DNA of 7,264 nucleotides from Candidatus Methanovirga meridionalis (GTDB lineage Archaea; Methanobacteriota; Methanobacteria; Methanobacteriales; Methanobacteriaceae), in assembly GCA_031289325.1 (NCBI GenBank), contig JAITPS010000233.1:1-7264 (forward strand), read 5' to 3'. The notes under the pieces were generated by a model. That model made no database searches. It was not told the origin of the DNA and saw only the letters and a program-made list of their open reading frames with translations. Within the stretch, counting starts at the first letter, position 1. Each line of letters begins with the position of its first letter. A program made the translations under genes and the position numbers. This document shows positions 1-6,515 of the stretch, piece by piece.

Positions 1-100
1 AAAAGAATTTATATTAATTAAAAAGAATTTATATTAATTAAAAAGAATTTATATTAATTAAAAAGAATTTATATTAATTAAAAAGAATTTATATGAATGA
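1..100. repeat. Tandem 20-bp repeat, five copies, upstream of hsdR
   Basis: Four perfect head-to-tail copies of AAAAGAATTTATATTAATTA (1-80) are followed by a fifth with two T-to-G changes (81-100). The array touches the left window edge, so more copies may lie outside. The period of 20 is not a multiple of three and the unit carries stop codons, so it is not coding. The changes in the last copy create an ATG at 93 and merge the array with the hsdR 5' end. There are no spacers, so this is not CRISPR. Such arrays can change copy number by slipped-strand mispairing, which is inferred here and not shown. Confidence 0.95.
61..75 (+). promoter_or_regulatory. hsdR: Candidate archaeal BRE/TATA promoter for hsdR (copy 4 of the array)
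   Basis: Every repeat unit contains a purine-rich stretch (AAAAGAA, BRE-like) followed by TTTATATT, which resembles an archaeal TATA box. The element in copy 4 (TATA at 68-75) would place a transcription start about 25 bases downstream, near 95-100. That leaves a short leader before the start codon at 108. The element in copy 5 would start transcription inside the gene. The assignment depends on the host being archaeal. In so AT-rich a sequence TATA-like strings also occur by chance. Confidence 0.4.
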
Positions 101-107
101 AGGGATT

Positions 108-2861
108 ATGGTGACCGAATCGGAGAATATACTTGAAAAATCCTTAATAAAACAACTTGAAGAGAAGGGTTATGAAAACATTAAAATAAATGATGAAGAA
201 CAATTGAAAAATAACTTTAAACTTCAACTTGAAAAATATAACAATATTGAATTAACTGATAAAGAATTCAAGAAGATTTTAATCCATTTAGAATCTGGAA
301 CCATTTTTAATAAGGCAGTTAAACTTAGAGATCAGTACGAACTTATTAGAGATAATGAAGTGACATACATTAAATTTTTTAATCAGAAAGACTTTTGCAA
401 AAATAATTTTCAAGTGTCTAATCAAATTACCTTAGAAGGAAAATATGAAAATCGTTATGATGTTACAATATTAATTAATGGTCTTCCATTAGTTCAAATT
501 GAATTGAAAAAAAGAGGAAAAGGTCTTAAAGAAGCATTCAACCAAATTAAAAGATATCAAAATCATTCTTATCATGGATTATTTCAGTATATCCAAATAT
601 TCATAATAAGTAATGGTGTTGATGCAAAATATTTTGCAAACAACAAGGAACAAAACTATGGTTTCACTTTCTTTTGGAAAAATAAAGAGAATAAAAATAT
701 AAATAAATTAACTGACTTTGTAGACGACTTTTTAGATCCTTATAAACTATCAAAATTCATTTCTAAATATATGGTTCTAAACCAAACAACAAAAAGTTTA
801 ATGGTTTTAAGAGCATACCAATATTATGCTGTTGAAGCTATTGTTGATAGAGTCTTAAACACTAATTTAAATGGATATATATGGCACACCACTGGAAGTG
901 GGAAAACACTAACCTCATTTAAAGTTTCCCAAATACTTGAACAAGAAAGAGATGTTGATAAAATAATTTTTGTCGTGGATAGAAGAGATCTCGATTATCA
1001 AACAACTAAAGAATTTAATAGTTTTGCAGAGGATTCAGTGGATGGAACTGAAAATACTAACTCTCTTATTAAACAATTAAATAATAAAAATAAATTAATT
1101 ATCACAACAATTCAAAAGTTGTATAAAGCTATCTCTAAAAGAGAAAAAAGTTTAGCTAAGTCTAAGGATAAAAAAATAGTCATGATCTTTGATGAATGTC
1201 ATAGAAGTCAATTTGGAAATATGCACAATAAGATTACTTCATTCTTTACCAACCTTCAATACTTTGGTTTCACTGGAACTCCAATATTTGCTGAAAATGC
1301 TAATAAAAACAGAACAACAAAAGATATCTTTGGTGAAAAACTTCATGACTATGTTATTAAGGATGCAATACATGATCAAAATGTATTGGGATTTTCAGTG
1401 GAGTATAGAGGAAATGTTGCTTTAAAAAGTAGTTCTGATAAACAAGTTCAAGATATTAATAGAAAAGAATTTTTAGAGTCAGAAGATCGTTTAGAGAAGA
1501 TTATTGATTTTATAATAGAAAAACATGATGCTGTGACACACAATAGAGAATTTAATGGATTGTTTGCCGTTAGTTCTATTGATGTATTGAAAAAATATTA
1601 TACTATCTTTAAAAAGAAAATTGAGGAGAGAAAAGTTGATAATCCTGAATATGATTTGAAGATAGCATCAATTTTTTCATTTGATTCAAATGAAGATTTT
1701 GAAAAGAATGTTGATAAAAAACATTCAAGAGAAACTTTAGATGAAATAATCAATGATTACAACAATATGTTTGGAACTAAATATTCAACTAAAGACAATG
1801 GATTTCAAGCTTACTATGTGGATTTAGCTAAAAGGTTTAAAAATAAAGAAATTGATATTTTAATTGTTGTAAACATGTTTTTAACAGGCTTTGATAGTCA
1901 GCTATTAAATACTCTTTATGTTGATAAAAATTTAGAATACCATGGTTTACTTCAAGCATATTCAAGAACTAATAGGATTTATAACGATAAAAAATCCCAT
2001 GGAAACATAATCTGTTTTAGAGACTTAAAAGAAGCTACTGATGATAGTATTAAATTATTTTCCAACAACTTTCCAATTGAAGATATTTTAATGAAATCAT
2101 ATAAGGAGTATTTAAGTGATTTTAAAGAAACATTAACAGAGTTTAAAATGATTGTTACAAGTCCTGAAACTGTAGATAAAGAACTTAAAGATGAAAATCA
2201 AGAAAGAAACTTTGTAACAGCTTTTGGTTCTCTTTTAAGAGTTTTGAATAGATTAAAAGTTTTCACAGAATTTGAATTCAATGATTTAGATATTGATGAG
2301 CAAGAATTCACTGATTTTCAAAGTAAATATTTGGAGATTTATGAAAAAGTCAAAAAGAATAAAGAAGAAATCCAGAAAGAATCTATTTTAGATGATGTAG
2401 AATTTGAAGTGGATTTAATTAGAAAGGATGACATTAATGTAGCATACATTCTTAATTTATTAAGAGAGTTAGATCCAGAAAGTACTTCTTTTATTAACGA
2501 TAAAAAATTCATTCTTAATCTTATTGAAAGTAGTTATGAACTTAGAAGTAAATTAGACTTAATCGAAGAATTTATAAATAGAATACTTCCTGAAGTTTAT
2601 AAAAAGGATATTGATGAGTACTTTGAGGAACATGTGAACAAAAAAAGAGAAGAAGAGTTTAAAGAAATGGCTAAAAAAGATGATTTAGATGAAAATATTT
2701 TAAAAGAGTTTCTCGATGAATATGAATACTCTGGAAAAATGAGAACAGATAAAACTAAAAAATATCTTATAGATAAAGGTATTGGATTAAAAGAAAGAAG
2801 AGAGTTAATAAAAAGCTTAAAAAATAATATTAGGGATTTTACTGTAAAATATGATTTTTAA
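108..2861 (+). CDS. hsdR: Type I restriction enzyme R subunit (endonuclease and DNA translocase)
   Basis: HsdR is the motor and nuclease of a type I RM complex. It joins HsdM2-HsdS, translocates unmethylated DNA using ATP, and cuts at a distance. Numbering from M108 (917 aa): the N-terminal nuclease domain shows D118, E132-L-K134 and a QxxxY motif (146-150), as in RecB-like PD-(D/E)xK nucleases. The helicase core has Walker A TGSGKT (262-267), DECH (362-365), TGT (389-391), a motif V region (about 586-607) and QAYSRTNR (616-623). The remainder is a charged, probably helical C-terminus that docks to the methyltransferase in relatives. All key residues are present and length fits the family (about 900-1050). 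An in-frame ATG at 93 lies inside the repeat array and would add MNEGI. ATG 108 matches the usual family N-terminus (MxxxSE) and follows AAGGG at 100-104. GTG 111 is another option. About 720 bp separate it from hsdM, so it is probably its own transcript. Confidence 0.97.
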   Translation: MVTESENILEKSLIKQLEEKGYENIKINDEEQLKNNFKLQLEKYNNIELTDKEFKKILIHLESGTIFNKAVKLRDQYELIRDNEVTYIKFFNQKDFCKNNFQVSNQITLEGKYENRYDVTILINGLPLVQIELKKRGKGLKEAFNQIKRYQNHSYHGLFQYIQIFIISNGVDAKYFANNKEQNYGFTFFWKNKENKNINKLTDFVDDFLDPYKLSKFISKYMVLNQTTKSLMVLRAYQYYAVEAIVDRVLNTNLNGYIWHTTGSGKTLTSFKVSQILEQERDVDKIIFVVDRRDLDYQTTKEFNSFAEDSVDGTENTNSLIKQLNNKNKLIITTIQKLYKAISKREKSLAKSKDKKIVMIFDECHRSQFGNMHNKITSFFTNLQYFGFTGTPIFAENANKNRTTKDIFGEKLHDYVIKDAIHDQNVLGFSVEYRGNVALKSSSDKQVQDINRKEFLESEDRLEKIIDFIIEKHDAVTHNREFNGLFAVSSIDVLKKYYTIFKKKIEERKVDNPEYDLKIASIFSFDSNEDFEKNVDKKHSRETLDEIINDYNNMFGTKYSTKDNGFQAYYVDLAKRFKNKEIDILIVVNMFLTGFDSQLLNTLYVDKNLEYHGLLQAYSRTNRIYNDKKSHGNIICFRDLKEATDDSIKLFSNNFPIEDILMKSYKEYLSDFKETLTEFKMIVTSPETVDKELKDENQERNFVTAFGSLLRVLNRLKVFTEFEFNDLDIDEQEFTDFQSKYLEIYEKVKKNKEEIQKESILDDVEFEVDLIRKDDINVAYILNLLRELDPESTSFINDKKFILNLIESSYELRSKLDLIEEFINRILPEVYKKDIDEYFEEHVNKKREEEFKEMAKKDDLDENILKEFLDEYEYSGKMRTDKTKKYLIDKGIGLKERRELIKSLKNNIRDFTVKYDF

Positions 2862-2898
2862 TTAAAGATTTAAAGAGTTTATTATCCTAAATTTTTTT
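2862..2898 (+). terminator. Poly-T tract after hsdR, possible terminator
   Basis: A run of seven T (2892-2898) lies about 30 bases after the hsdR stop, preceded by a weak ATTTA/TAAAT pairing. Archaeal RNA polymerase can stop at U-rich tracts without a strong hairpin, so this could end the hsdR transcript. In such AT-rich DNA a T7 run is weak evidence. Confidence 0.35.
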
Positions 2899-2899
2899 C

Positions 2900-3105
2900 A
2901 AATATAATGGGTTTGATAAAGTTCTTAATAAATGATTTTTTTAAAAATGAATATTACTAAAAGATATTAATTTATAATTAATTATATTAATCAAATTGTA
3001 CTTTTATTATTTAAAATTTAAAATTATAGATTTCTATAAAATTATATTTAAAATTAAATAATTTATCATCCAAAATTTAAGAACTTTATCATACTGACTA
3101 TATTT
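2900..3105. repeat. Inverted-repeat element, imperfect 29-bp arms (MITE-like or large hairpin)
   Basis: The left arm 2900-2928 is the reverse complement of 3077-3105 at 25 of 29 positions. The inner 15 bases (TGATAAAGTTCTTAA, 2914-2928 and 3077-3091) match perfectly. The arms flank about 148 bp of almost pure A/T with no coding capacity. No clear target-site duplication is visible and no transposase is present. It could be a degraded miniature transposable element, a pair of inverted copies of some short sequence, or a large RNA stem after hsdR. The inverted repeat itself is certain; its nature is not. Confidence 0.7.
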
Positions 3106-3118
3106 TAAATATCTTATT

Positions 3119-3138
3119 GTTGAAAATTTATTTTCAAC
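3119..3138. other. Short perfect hairpin
   Basis: GTTGAAAA (3119-3126) and TTTTCAAC (3131-3138) form an 8-bp perfect stem with a 4-base TTTA loop. It is symmetric, so it can form on either strand. No T-run follows, so it is not a convincing terminator. Confidence 0.4.
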
Positions 3139-3215
3139 TTAGAAGAATTAATTTACCTACTTAAAAATATGAATTATAATTTTTTTAATTATAGCTTATA
3201 ATCAAACATTTACAA

Positions 3216-3274
3216 CCTCTTAAATGAGGAAAAATTGTCGTGAAAAACAATTCATCTAAATTAATAATGAATTG
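3216..3274 (+). other. Cluster of small, partly exclusive hairpins
   Basis: Three stems lie close together: CCTC/GAGG (3216-3219 with 3226-3229), AATTGT/ACAATT (3233-3238 with 3247-3252) and CAATTCAT/ATGAATTG (3248-3255 with 3267-3274, 8 bp perfect). The second and third share bases 3248-3252, so only one can form at a time. A terminator-like hairpin follows at 3312. The block is slightly less A/T-extreme than its surroundings. It could belong to a small RNA ending at the 3312-3350 terminator, or to a long 3' untranslated tail of hsdR. No promoter can be assigned with confidence. Confidence 0.3.
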
Positions 3275-3311
3275 AATAAAAAATATTATTATCATATAAT
3301 AAAAGTTGAGT

Positions 3312-3350
3312 AAATGACTATAAAAATCCATTAGTCATTTTTTATTTTTA
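3312..3350 (+). terminator. Terminator-like hairpin with T-rich tail
   Basis: AAATGACTA (3312-3320) pairs perfectly with TAGTCATTT (3332-3340), a 9-bp stem with an 11-base loop. It is followed directly by a T-rich tail (3341-3349, eight T with one A). The tail is on the + side, so it would stop rightward transcription before hsdM. It separates any transcript from hsdR, or from a small RNA upstream, from the hsdM promoter. The stem has only three G-C pairs, which is modest but notable for this sequence. Confidence 0.55.
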
Positions 3351-3351
3351 A

Positions 3352-3401
3352 AAACCTCATTATCGAACTTGTTTAATTAGAAACATGATCTATGAGGGTT
3401 T
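3352..3401. other. Second larger hairpin after the terminator
   Basis: AAACCTCAT (3352-3360) pairs with 3392-3401 with one bulged G at 3398, and an inner GTTT/AAAC stem (3371-3374 with 3381-3384) fits in the loop. It may be a backup or bidirectional terminator, or part of the hsdM upstream region. Its function is unknown. Confidence 0.35.
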
Positions 3402-3568
3402 ATTTTAAAAGTTTGTCTTTGATTTTCTTCACTTGAAAACATTATTCCATATTCTATCCACTATATTTTAAAAATGATAAAATATTAAAAAATTGATTAA
3501 TGGTATAATAAATAATAGTAAATGAAATGATTAATAAAATAATAAACTATCAAAATTATTAAAGGAGT

Positions 3569-3574
3569 AGGTGA
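3569..3574 (+). promoter_or_regulatory. hsdM: Ribosome binding site of hsdM
   Basis: AGGTGA lies six bases before ATG 3581 and matches the 16S 3' end. A second purine-rich GGAG sits just upstream (3564-3567). This supports 3581 as the start. Confidence 0.75.
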
Positions 3575-3580
3575 GTTATT

Positions 3581-5128
3581 ATGAGTGATTATAAAAATAA
3601 ATTAGAAAGTAAACTTTGGGCTATAGCAGATGAACTTAGAGGAAACATGGATGCAAATGAATTTAAAAATTATATACTCGGTTTTATTTTTTACAAATAC
3701 TTATCTGAAAAGATTCAAATATGTGTTGATGATGCCCTATCAGTTGAAAACGAAAAAATAAGCTTTAAAGAAGCATTTGAAAAAAGTGATTTAGCTGAGG
3801 ACTTAAAAGAAGAAGCACTTGATGAATTAGGATACTTCCTAAAACCTAAATATCTATTTCCTGAAATGGTGGAGAAAGCAAGAAATGGTGAAGAATTATT
3901 AGATGACTTAAACAAAGCATTAAATGAAATTGGAGACTCAGCACAAGGACATGAAAGTGAAGAAGACTTTGTGAATCTATTTGAAGATGTAGATTTAACC
4001 TCATCAAAACTTGGAAGAACTGTTAAAGATAAAAATAACCTTATCAGCCGAATATTGAAACATTTAAGTGAAATTGATTTTAAATTAGCAGATCAAGAAA
4101 AAGATATTTTAGGGGATGCATACGAATATCTAATATCACAATTTGCATCAAGTGCAGGTAAAAAAGCAGGTGAATTTTATACTCCTCAACAAGTATCTAA
4201 AATATTAGCTAAAATAGTCACACTTGATAAAAAACAGATTAAAAATGCATTTGACCCAACTTGTGGTTCAGGTTCTCTCTTACTTAGAGTATCTAAAGAA
4301 ACAATGGTATCTGATTTTTATGGTCAAGAATTAAATCAAACCACCTATAACTTAGCAAGAATGAACATGATTTTGCATGATGTGAAATATGAAGACTTTA
4401 ACATTAAACAAGGAGATTCACTTGAAAACGATAGATTTGGAGATGACACCTTTGAAGCAATTGTTGCGAATCCTCCATTTTCAGCTAAATGGTCAGGAGA
4501 CTCCACATTTTTAGAGGATCCTCGATTTTCTAACTATGGAAAATTAGCCCCAAAATCAAAGGCAGACTTTGCATTTGTCCAACACATGATTTATCATCTT
4601 GATGAAAACGGAACAATGGCAATTGTTCTACCACACGGAGTACTTTTTAGAGGAGCAGCAGAAGGAACAATAAGAAAATACTTAATAGAAAATAAAAACT
4701 ATCTCGATGCAGTAATAGGATTACCTGCAAACATATTCTATGGAACAAGTATTCCAACAGTAATCTTAGTATTTAAAAAATGCAGAACCCACAATGCCAA
4801 CATACTTTTCATCGATGCATCTAAAAACTTTGAAAAAGTAAAAAATCAAAATCAACTAAGAGATGAAGATGTTAATAGAATAATAGACACATACAAAAAT
4901 AGACAAGAGATAGAAAAATTCTCACATCTATCAACATTAGATGAAGTAAAAGAAAATGAATATAATTTAAATATCCCCAGATATGTGGATACCTTTGAAG
5001 AAGAAGAACCAATAGACTTAGATGAAGTAATAGGTAAACTAAAAAAGAATAAAGAACAAATGGAAGCAGTAGATCAAGAAATAGAAAAATACTGTAAAGA
5101 ACTAGAAATAAAATCCCCAACATTCTAA
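3581..5128 (+). CDS. hsdM: Type I RM methyltransferase subunit (N6-adenine)
   Basis: HsdM transfers a methyl group from S-adenosylmethionine to adenine N6. Two copies bind one HsdS to form the modification enzyme and, with HsdR, the restriction complex. The 515-aa protein has a helical N-terminal domain (about 1-165) and then the catalytic domain. GEFYTPQ (197-203) is the family motif before the SAM fold, DPTCGSGSL (225-233) is SAM-binding motif I, YGQE (247-250) follows it, and NPPF (297-300) is the catalytic motif of adenine methyltransferases. The C-terminal tail is charged and helical and probably contacts HsdS. Length agrees with type IC-like HsdM (about 520). All catalytic residues are intact, so methylation should be possible. 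The start is supported by AGGTGA six bases upstream. rhuM follows after about 150 bp. Confidence 0.97.
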   Translation: MSDYKNKLESKLWAIADELRGNMDANEFKNYILGFIFYKYLSEKIQICVDDALSVENEKISFKEAFEKSDLAEDLKEEALDELGYFLKPKYLFPEMVEKARNGEELLDDLNKALNEIGDSAQGHESEEDFVNLFEDVDLTSSKLGRTVKDKNNLISRILKHLSEIDFKLADQEKDILGDAYEYLISQFASSAGKKAGEFYTPQQVSKILAKIVTLDKKQIKNAFDPTCGSGSLLLRVSKETMVSDFYGQELNQTTYNLARMNMILHDVKYEDFNIKQGDSLENDRFGDDTFEAIVANPPFSAKWSGDSTFLEDPRFSNYGKLAPKSKADFAFVQHMIYHLDENGTMAIVLPHGVLFRGAAEGTIRKYLIENKNYLDAVIGLPANIFYGTSIPTVILVFKKCRTHNANILFIDASKNFEKVKNQNQLRDEDVNRIIDTYKNRQEIEKFSHLSTLDEVKENEYNLNIPRYVDTFEEEEPIDLDEVIGKLKKNKEQMEAVDQEIEKYCKELEIKSPTF

Positions 5129-5256
5129 AAATATAAAAATGAGAATACTCTTTTGAAAATACATATTTGAATGTTTTAAGGAAACATAACATTTAGAATT
5201 TTAAAATAATTAAAATAAGGATTTAAAACAAAACTTTGATCAAAAACTTTTTTTTT
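5129..5256 (+). other. hsdM-rhuM spacer with two hairpin-like sites and a T9 run
   Basis: This short spacer holds ATGTTT/AAACAT (5171-5176 with 5182-5187), a 6-bp stem with 5-base loop. It also holds the palindrome TTTGATCAAA (5235-5244) followed by nine T (5248-5256). The palindrome plus T-run could reduce transcription out of hsdM, or belong to the rhuM control region. The same 10-bp palindrome recurs twice in front of hsdS. Confidence 0.4.
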
Positions 5257-5265
5257 ATTAGTTAT

Positions 5266-5275
5266 GGGAGGGGAT
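5266..5275 (+). promoter_or_regulatory. Ribosome binding site that decides the rhuM start
   Basis: GGGAGGGGAT lies six bases before ATG 5282. An upstream in-frame ATG at 5264 overlaps this purine-rich site and has no SD of its own, so 5282 is the better start. Confidence 0.7.
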
Positions 5276-5281
5276 GCATTT

Positions 5282-6298
5282 ATGGATAAAAAAAATATAT
5301 TGGTAACCACTTTATTTTATAAAGGTCATGAGGGTGCAGTTTCTGCTGATTTTATTATTGACAATGAAACATTATGGGCTACTCAAAAAACAATTTCGGA
5401 AGTTTTTAAGGTAGATAGAACTGTAATAACTAAACATTTGAAAAATATTTACAGTGAAAATGAGTTGGACGAAAATTCAACTAGTGCAAAAATTGCACAT
5501 GTTCAAAATGAAAATGGAAGAAAGGTTAATCGTGACTTGAAATTCTATAATCTTGATGTTTTAATAGCTATTGGTTATAGAGTAGGTACAAAAGAGGGAA
5601 CATTATTTAGAAAATGGGCTAATGATATTCTAAAAGAATATATTGTCAAAGGTTATGTTTTAGATGATGAATTATTGAAAAATGGAACAAGATTTGGCAA
5701 AGATTATTTTGATGGTTTACTTGAAAGAATAAAAGAAATTCGATCATCAGAACGTAGATTTTATCAAAAGATTGCTGATATTTATGCAACAAGTTATGAC
5801 TACAATAAAGATGCGAAAATAACTAAAGAATTTTTTCAAGCTGTTCAAAATAAGCTTCATTATGCGGTTTCTGGATACACTGCTCCAGAAATCATATCCA
5901 AAAGAATAGGGAGTGAAAAATCACACATGGGATTAACTACATGGTCGGGAGCTCCTGATGGTAAAATAATGCCAAATGATGTTAAAATAGCTAAAAACTA
6001 TCTCAATGAAAAAGAATTATCAAAATTAAATCGTGTTGTTTCGATGTACTTAGACTATGCAGAAAACCAAGCGATTGAACAAAGAGTTATGTATATGAAA
6101 GATTGGGCAGAAAGATTAGACAAATTCCTAGAATTTAACAATTATGAGGTTTTAAAAAACAAAGGTAAAATAAGTAGAAAATCTGTTGATAAGATAATTG
6201 AAGAAGAATATTCTAAATTTAGAAAAAAGCAAGATAAAACTTATAAATCTGATTTTGACAGATTTTTAGAAGAATCTAACAAACTATTAAAAAGATAA
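5282..6298 (+). CDS. RhuM-family protein in a type I RM locus
   Basis: The 338-aa product resembles the RhuM ('virulence protein RhuM') family, which is often found beside or inside type I RM loci in bacteria and some archaea. Its biochemical role is not established. Recognisable blocks are LWATQKTISEVFKVDRTVIT (31-50), which looks like a helix-turn-helix continuing into KHLKNIY; KFYNLDVLIAIGYRVGTKEG (87-106); FRKWANDILKEYIVKGYVLD (109-128); and SERRFYQKIADIYATSYDY (156-174). The C-terminal half is helical and charged. No signal peptide or membrane segment is seen. A start at 5264 would add six residues but overlaps the SD, so 5282 was chosen. It sits between hsdM and hsdS in the same direction, so a regulatory or accessory role for the RM system is a reasonable guess only. 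TTG leucine codons look more frequent than in hsdM, a mild hint of separate origin. Confidence 0.9.
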   Translation: MDKKNILVTTLFYKGHEGAVSADFIIDNETLWATQKTISEVFKVDRTVITKHLKNIYSENELDENSTSAKIAHVQNENGRKVNRDLKFYNLDVLIAIGYRVGTKEGTLFRKWANDILKEYIVKGYVLDDELLKNGTRFGKDYFDGLLERIKEIRSSERRFYQKIADIYATSYDYNKDAKITKEFFQAVQNKLHYAVSGYTAPEIISKRIGSEKSHMGLTTWSGAPDGKIMPNDVKIAKNYLNEKELSKLNRVVSMYLDYAENQAIEQRVMYMKDWAERLDKFLEFNNYEVLKNKGKISRKSVDKIIEEEYSKFRKKQDKTYKSDFDRFLEESNKLLKR

Positions 6299-6306
6299 GA
6301 TAATTT

Positions 6307-6313
6307 AGGTGAT
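6307..6313 (+). promoter_or_regulatory. Strong SD before the first mini-ORF
   Basis: AGGTGAT is a perfect match to the 16S 3' end, three bases before ATG 6317. It is the best SD in this window, yet it precedes an ORF of only 16 codons. Confidence 0.6.
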
Positions 6314-6316
6314 AAT

Positions 6317-6367
6317 ATGTTTAATTTTATAAAAAATAATATCATTGTTACAACTGTTATTAAGTGA
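6317..6367 (+). CDS. Mini-ORF 1 in the hsdS leader (16 aa)
   Basis: This encodes MFNFIKNNIIVTTVIK and stops at TGA 6365-6367. It follows a perfect AGGTGAT and starts 18 bases after the rhuM stop. Its stop lies within the AAGTGAG (6362-6368) that serves as SD-like site of the next mini-ORF, so ribosomes could hand over directly. I recognise no family. It may be a translated leader peptide, or only a remnant. No similarity to the hsdS start is seen here, unlike the next two. Confidence 0.4.
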   Translation: MFNFIKNNIIVTTVIK

Positions 6368-6371
6368 GTAT

Positions 6372-6425
6372 ATGAGTTGCAAACCAAAACTAAGATTTAA
6401 AGACAAATTTTTAAAAAAAGTTTGA
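6372..6425 (+). CDS. Mini-ORF 2: duplicated hsdS start (17 aa)
   Basis: This encodes MSCKPKLRFKDKFLKKV. Residues 4-10 (KPKLRFK) equal the real HsdS N-terminus, after which the sequence diverges and ends in TGA (6423-6425). An SD-like AAGTGAG (6362-6368) lies just upstream. It could be translated as a leader peptide or be an inert relic of a truncated hsdS copy. It cannot bind DNA, as it has no target recognition domain. Confidence 0.45.
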   Translation: MSCKPKLRFKDKFLKKV

Positions 6426-6443
6426 TCAAAAAAAAGTGATTTT

Positions 6444-6497
6444 ATGAGTTGTAAACCAAAACTAAGATTTAAAGACAAACTTTTAAAAAAAGTTTGA
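6444..6497 (+). CDS. Mini-ORF 3: second duplicated hsdS start (17 aa)
   Basis: This encodes MSCKPKLRFKDKLLKKV, one residue (F13L) different from mini-ORF 2. AAGTGAT at 6434-6440 lies three bases before its ATG. The stop TGA (6495-6497) is 18 bases before the hsdS ATG, close enough for translational coupling or re-initiation at hsdS. Because a silent T/C change is also present, the two units have begun to drift. Whether it is expressed is unknown. Confidence 0.45.
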   Translation: MSCKPKLRFKDKLLKKV

Positions 6498-6515
6498 TCA
6501 AAAAAAAGTGATTTT

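Larger units (their letters stand above)
2862..3580. other. Long gene-free interval between hsdR and hsdM
   Basis: About 720 bases with no credible coding frame on either strand. The longest starts give only very short peptides without SD motifs, for example 17 codons at 2907-2960. It holds a poly-T tract, an inverted-repeat element (2900-3105), several small hairpins (3119-3274), a terminator-like hairpin (3312-3350), a second hairpin (3352-3401), and the promoter and ribosome site of hsdM near 3480-3580. It is far longer than a normal spacer between RM genes, which are often one operon. It may be a remnant of an insertion or host a small RNA. Confidence 0.8.
6372..6515 (+). repeat. 72-bp tandem duplication copying the hsdS start region
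   Basis: Bases 6372-6443 and 6444-6515 are identical at 70 of 72 positions. Each unit starts with ATG, runs 17 codons to TGA, then has an A8 run and an SD-like AAGTGAT placed before the next ATG. A third partial copy is the true hsdS 5' end (6516-6547), matching about 30 of 32 bases before diverging. The ATGs lie at 6372, 6444 and 6516, exactly 24 codons apart and in one frame, interrupted only by TGA at 6423 and 6495. This looks like recent duplication of the hsdS start. Each unit also carries one TTTGATCAAA palindrome. Confidence 0.95.

Noticed and set aside
1..100. CRISPR array
   Set aside because: The 20-bp units are directly contiguous with no spacers, and no cas gene is present.
2907..2960. 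Possible 17-codon peptide starting ATGGGTTTGATA after hsdR
   Set aside because: It has no SD, overlaps the inverted-repeat arm and resembles no known peptide.
3504..3509. TATAAT as a bacterial -10 box for hsdM
   Set aside because: No -35 element lies at a suitable distance, and such strings are expected by chance in this A/T-rich stretch.
4872..5192. Open frame of 106 codons on the minus strand over the hsdM 3' end
   Set aside because: It is antisense to a clearly conserved gene, has no SD and gives a leucine/phenylalanine-rich product expected from the complement of lysine/glutamate-rich coding DNA.
6423..6497. TGA read as tryptophan (Mycoplasma-type code) or selenocysteine, fusing the mini-ORFs to hsdS
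   Set aside because: All four large genes use TGG for tryptophan and have no internal TGA. No selenocysteine insertion element is apparent and the fused product would be a non-family repeat.
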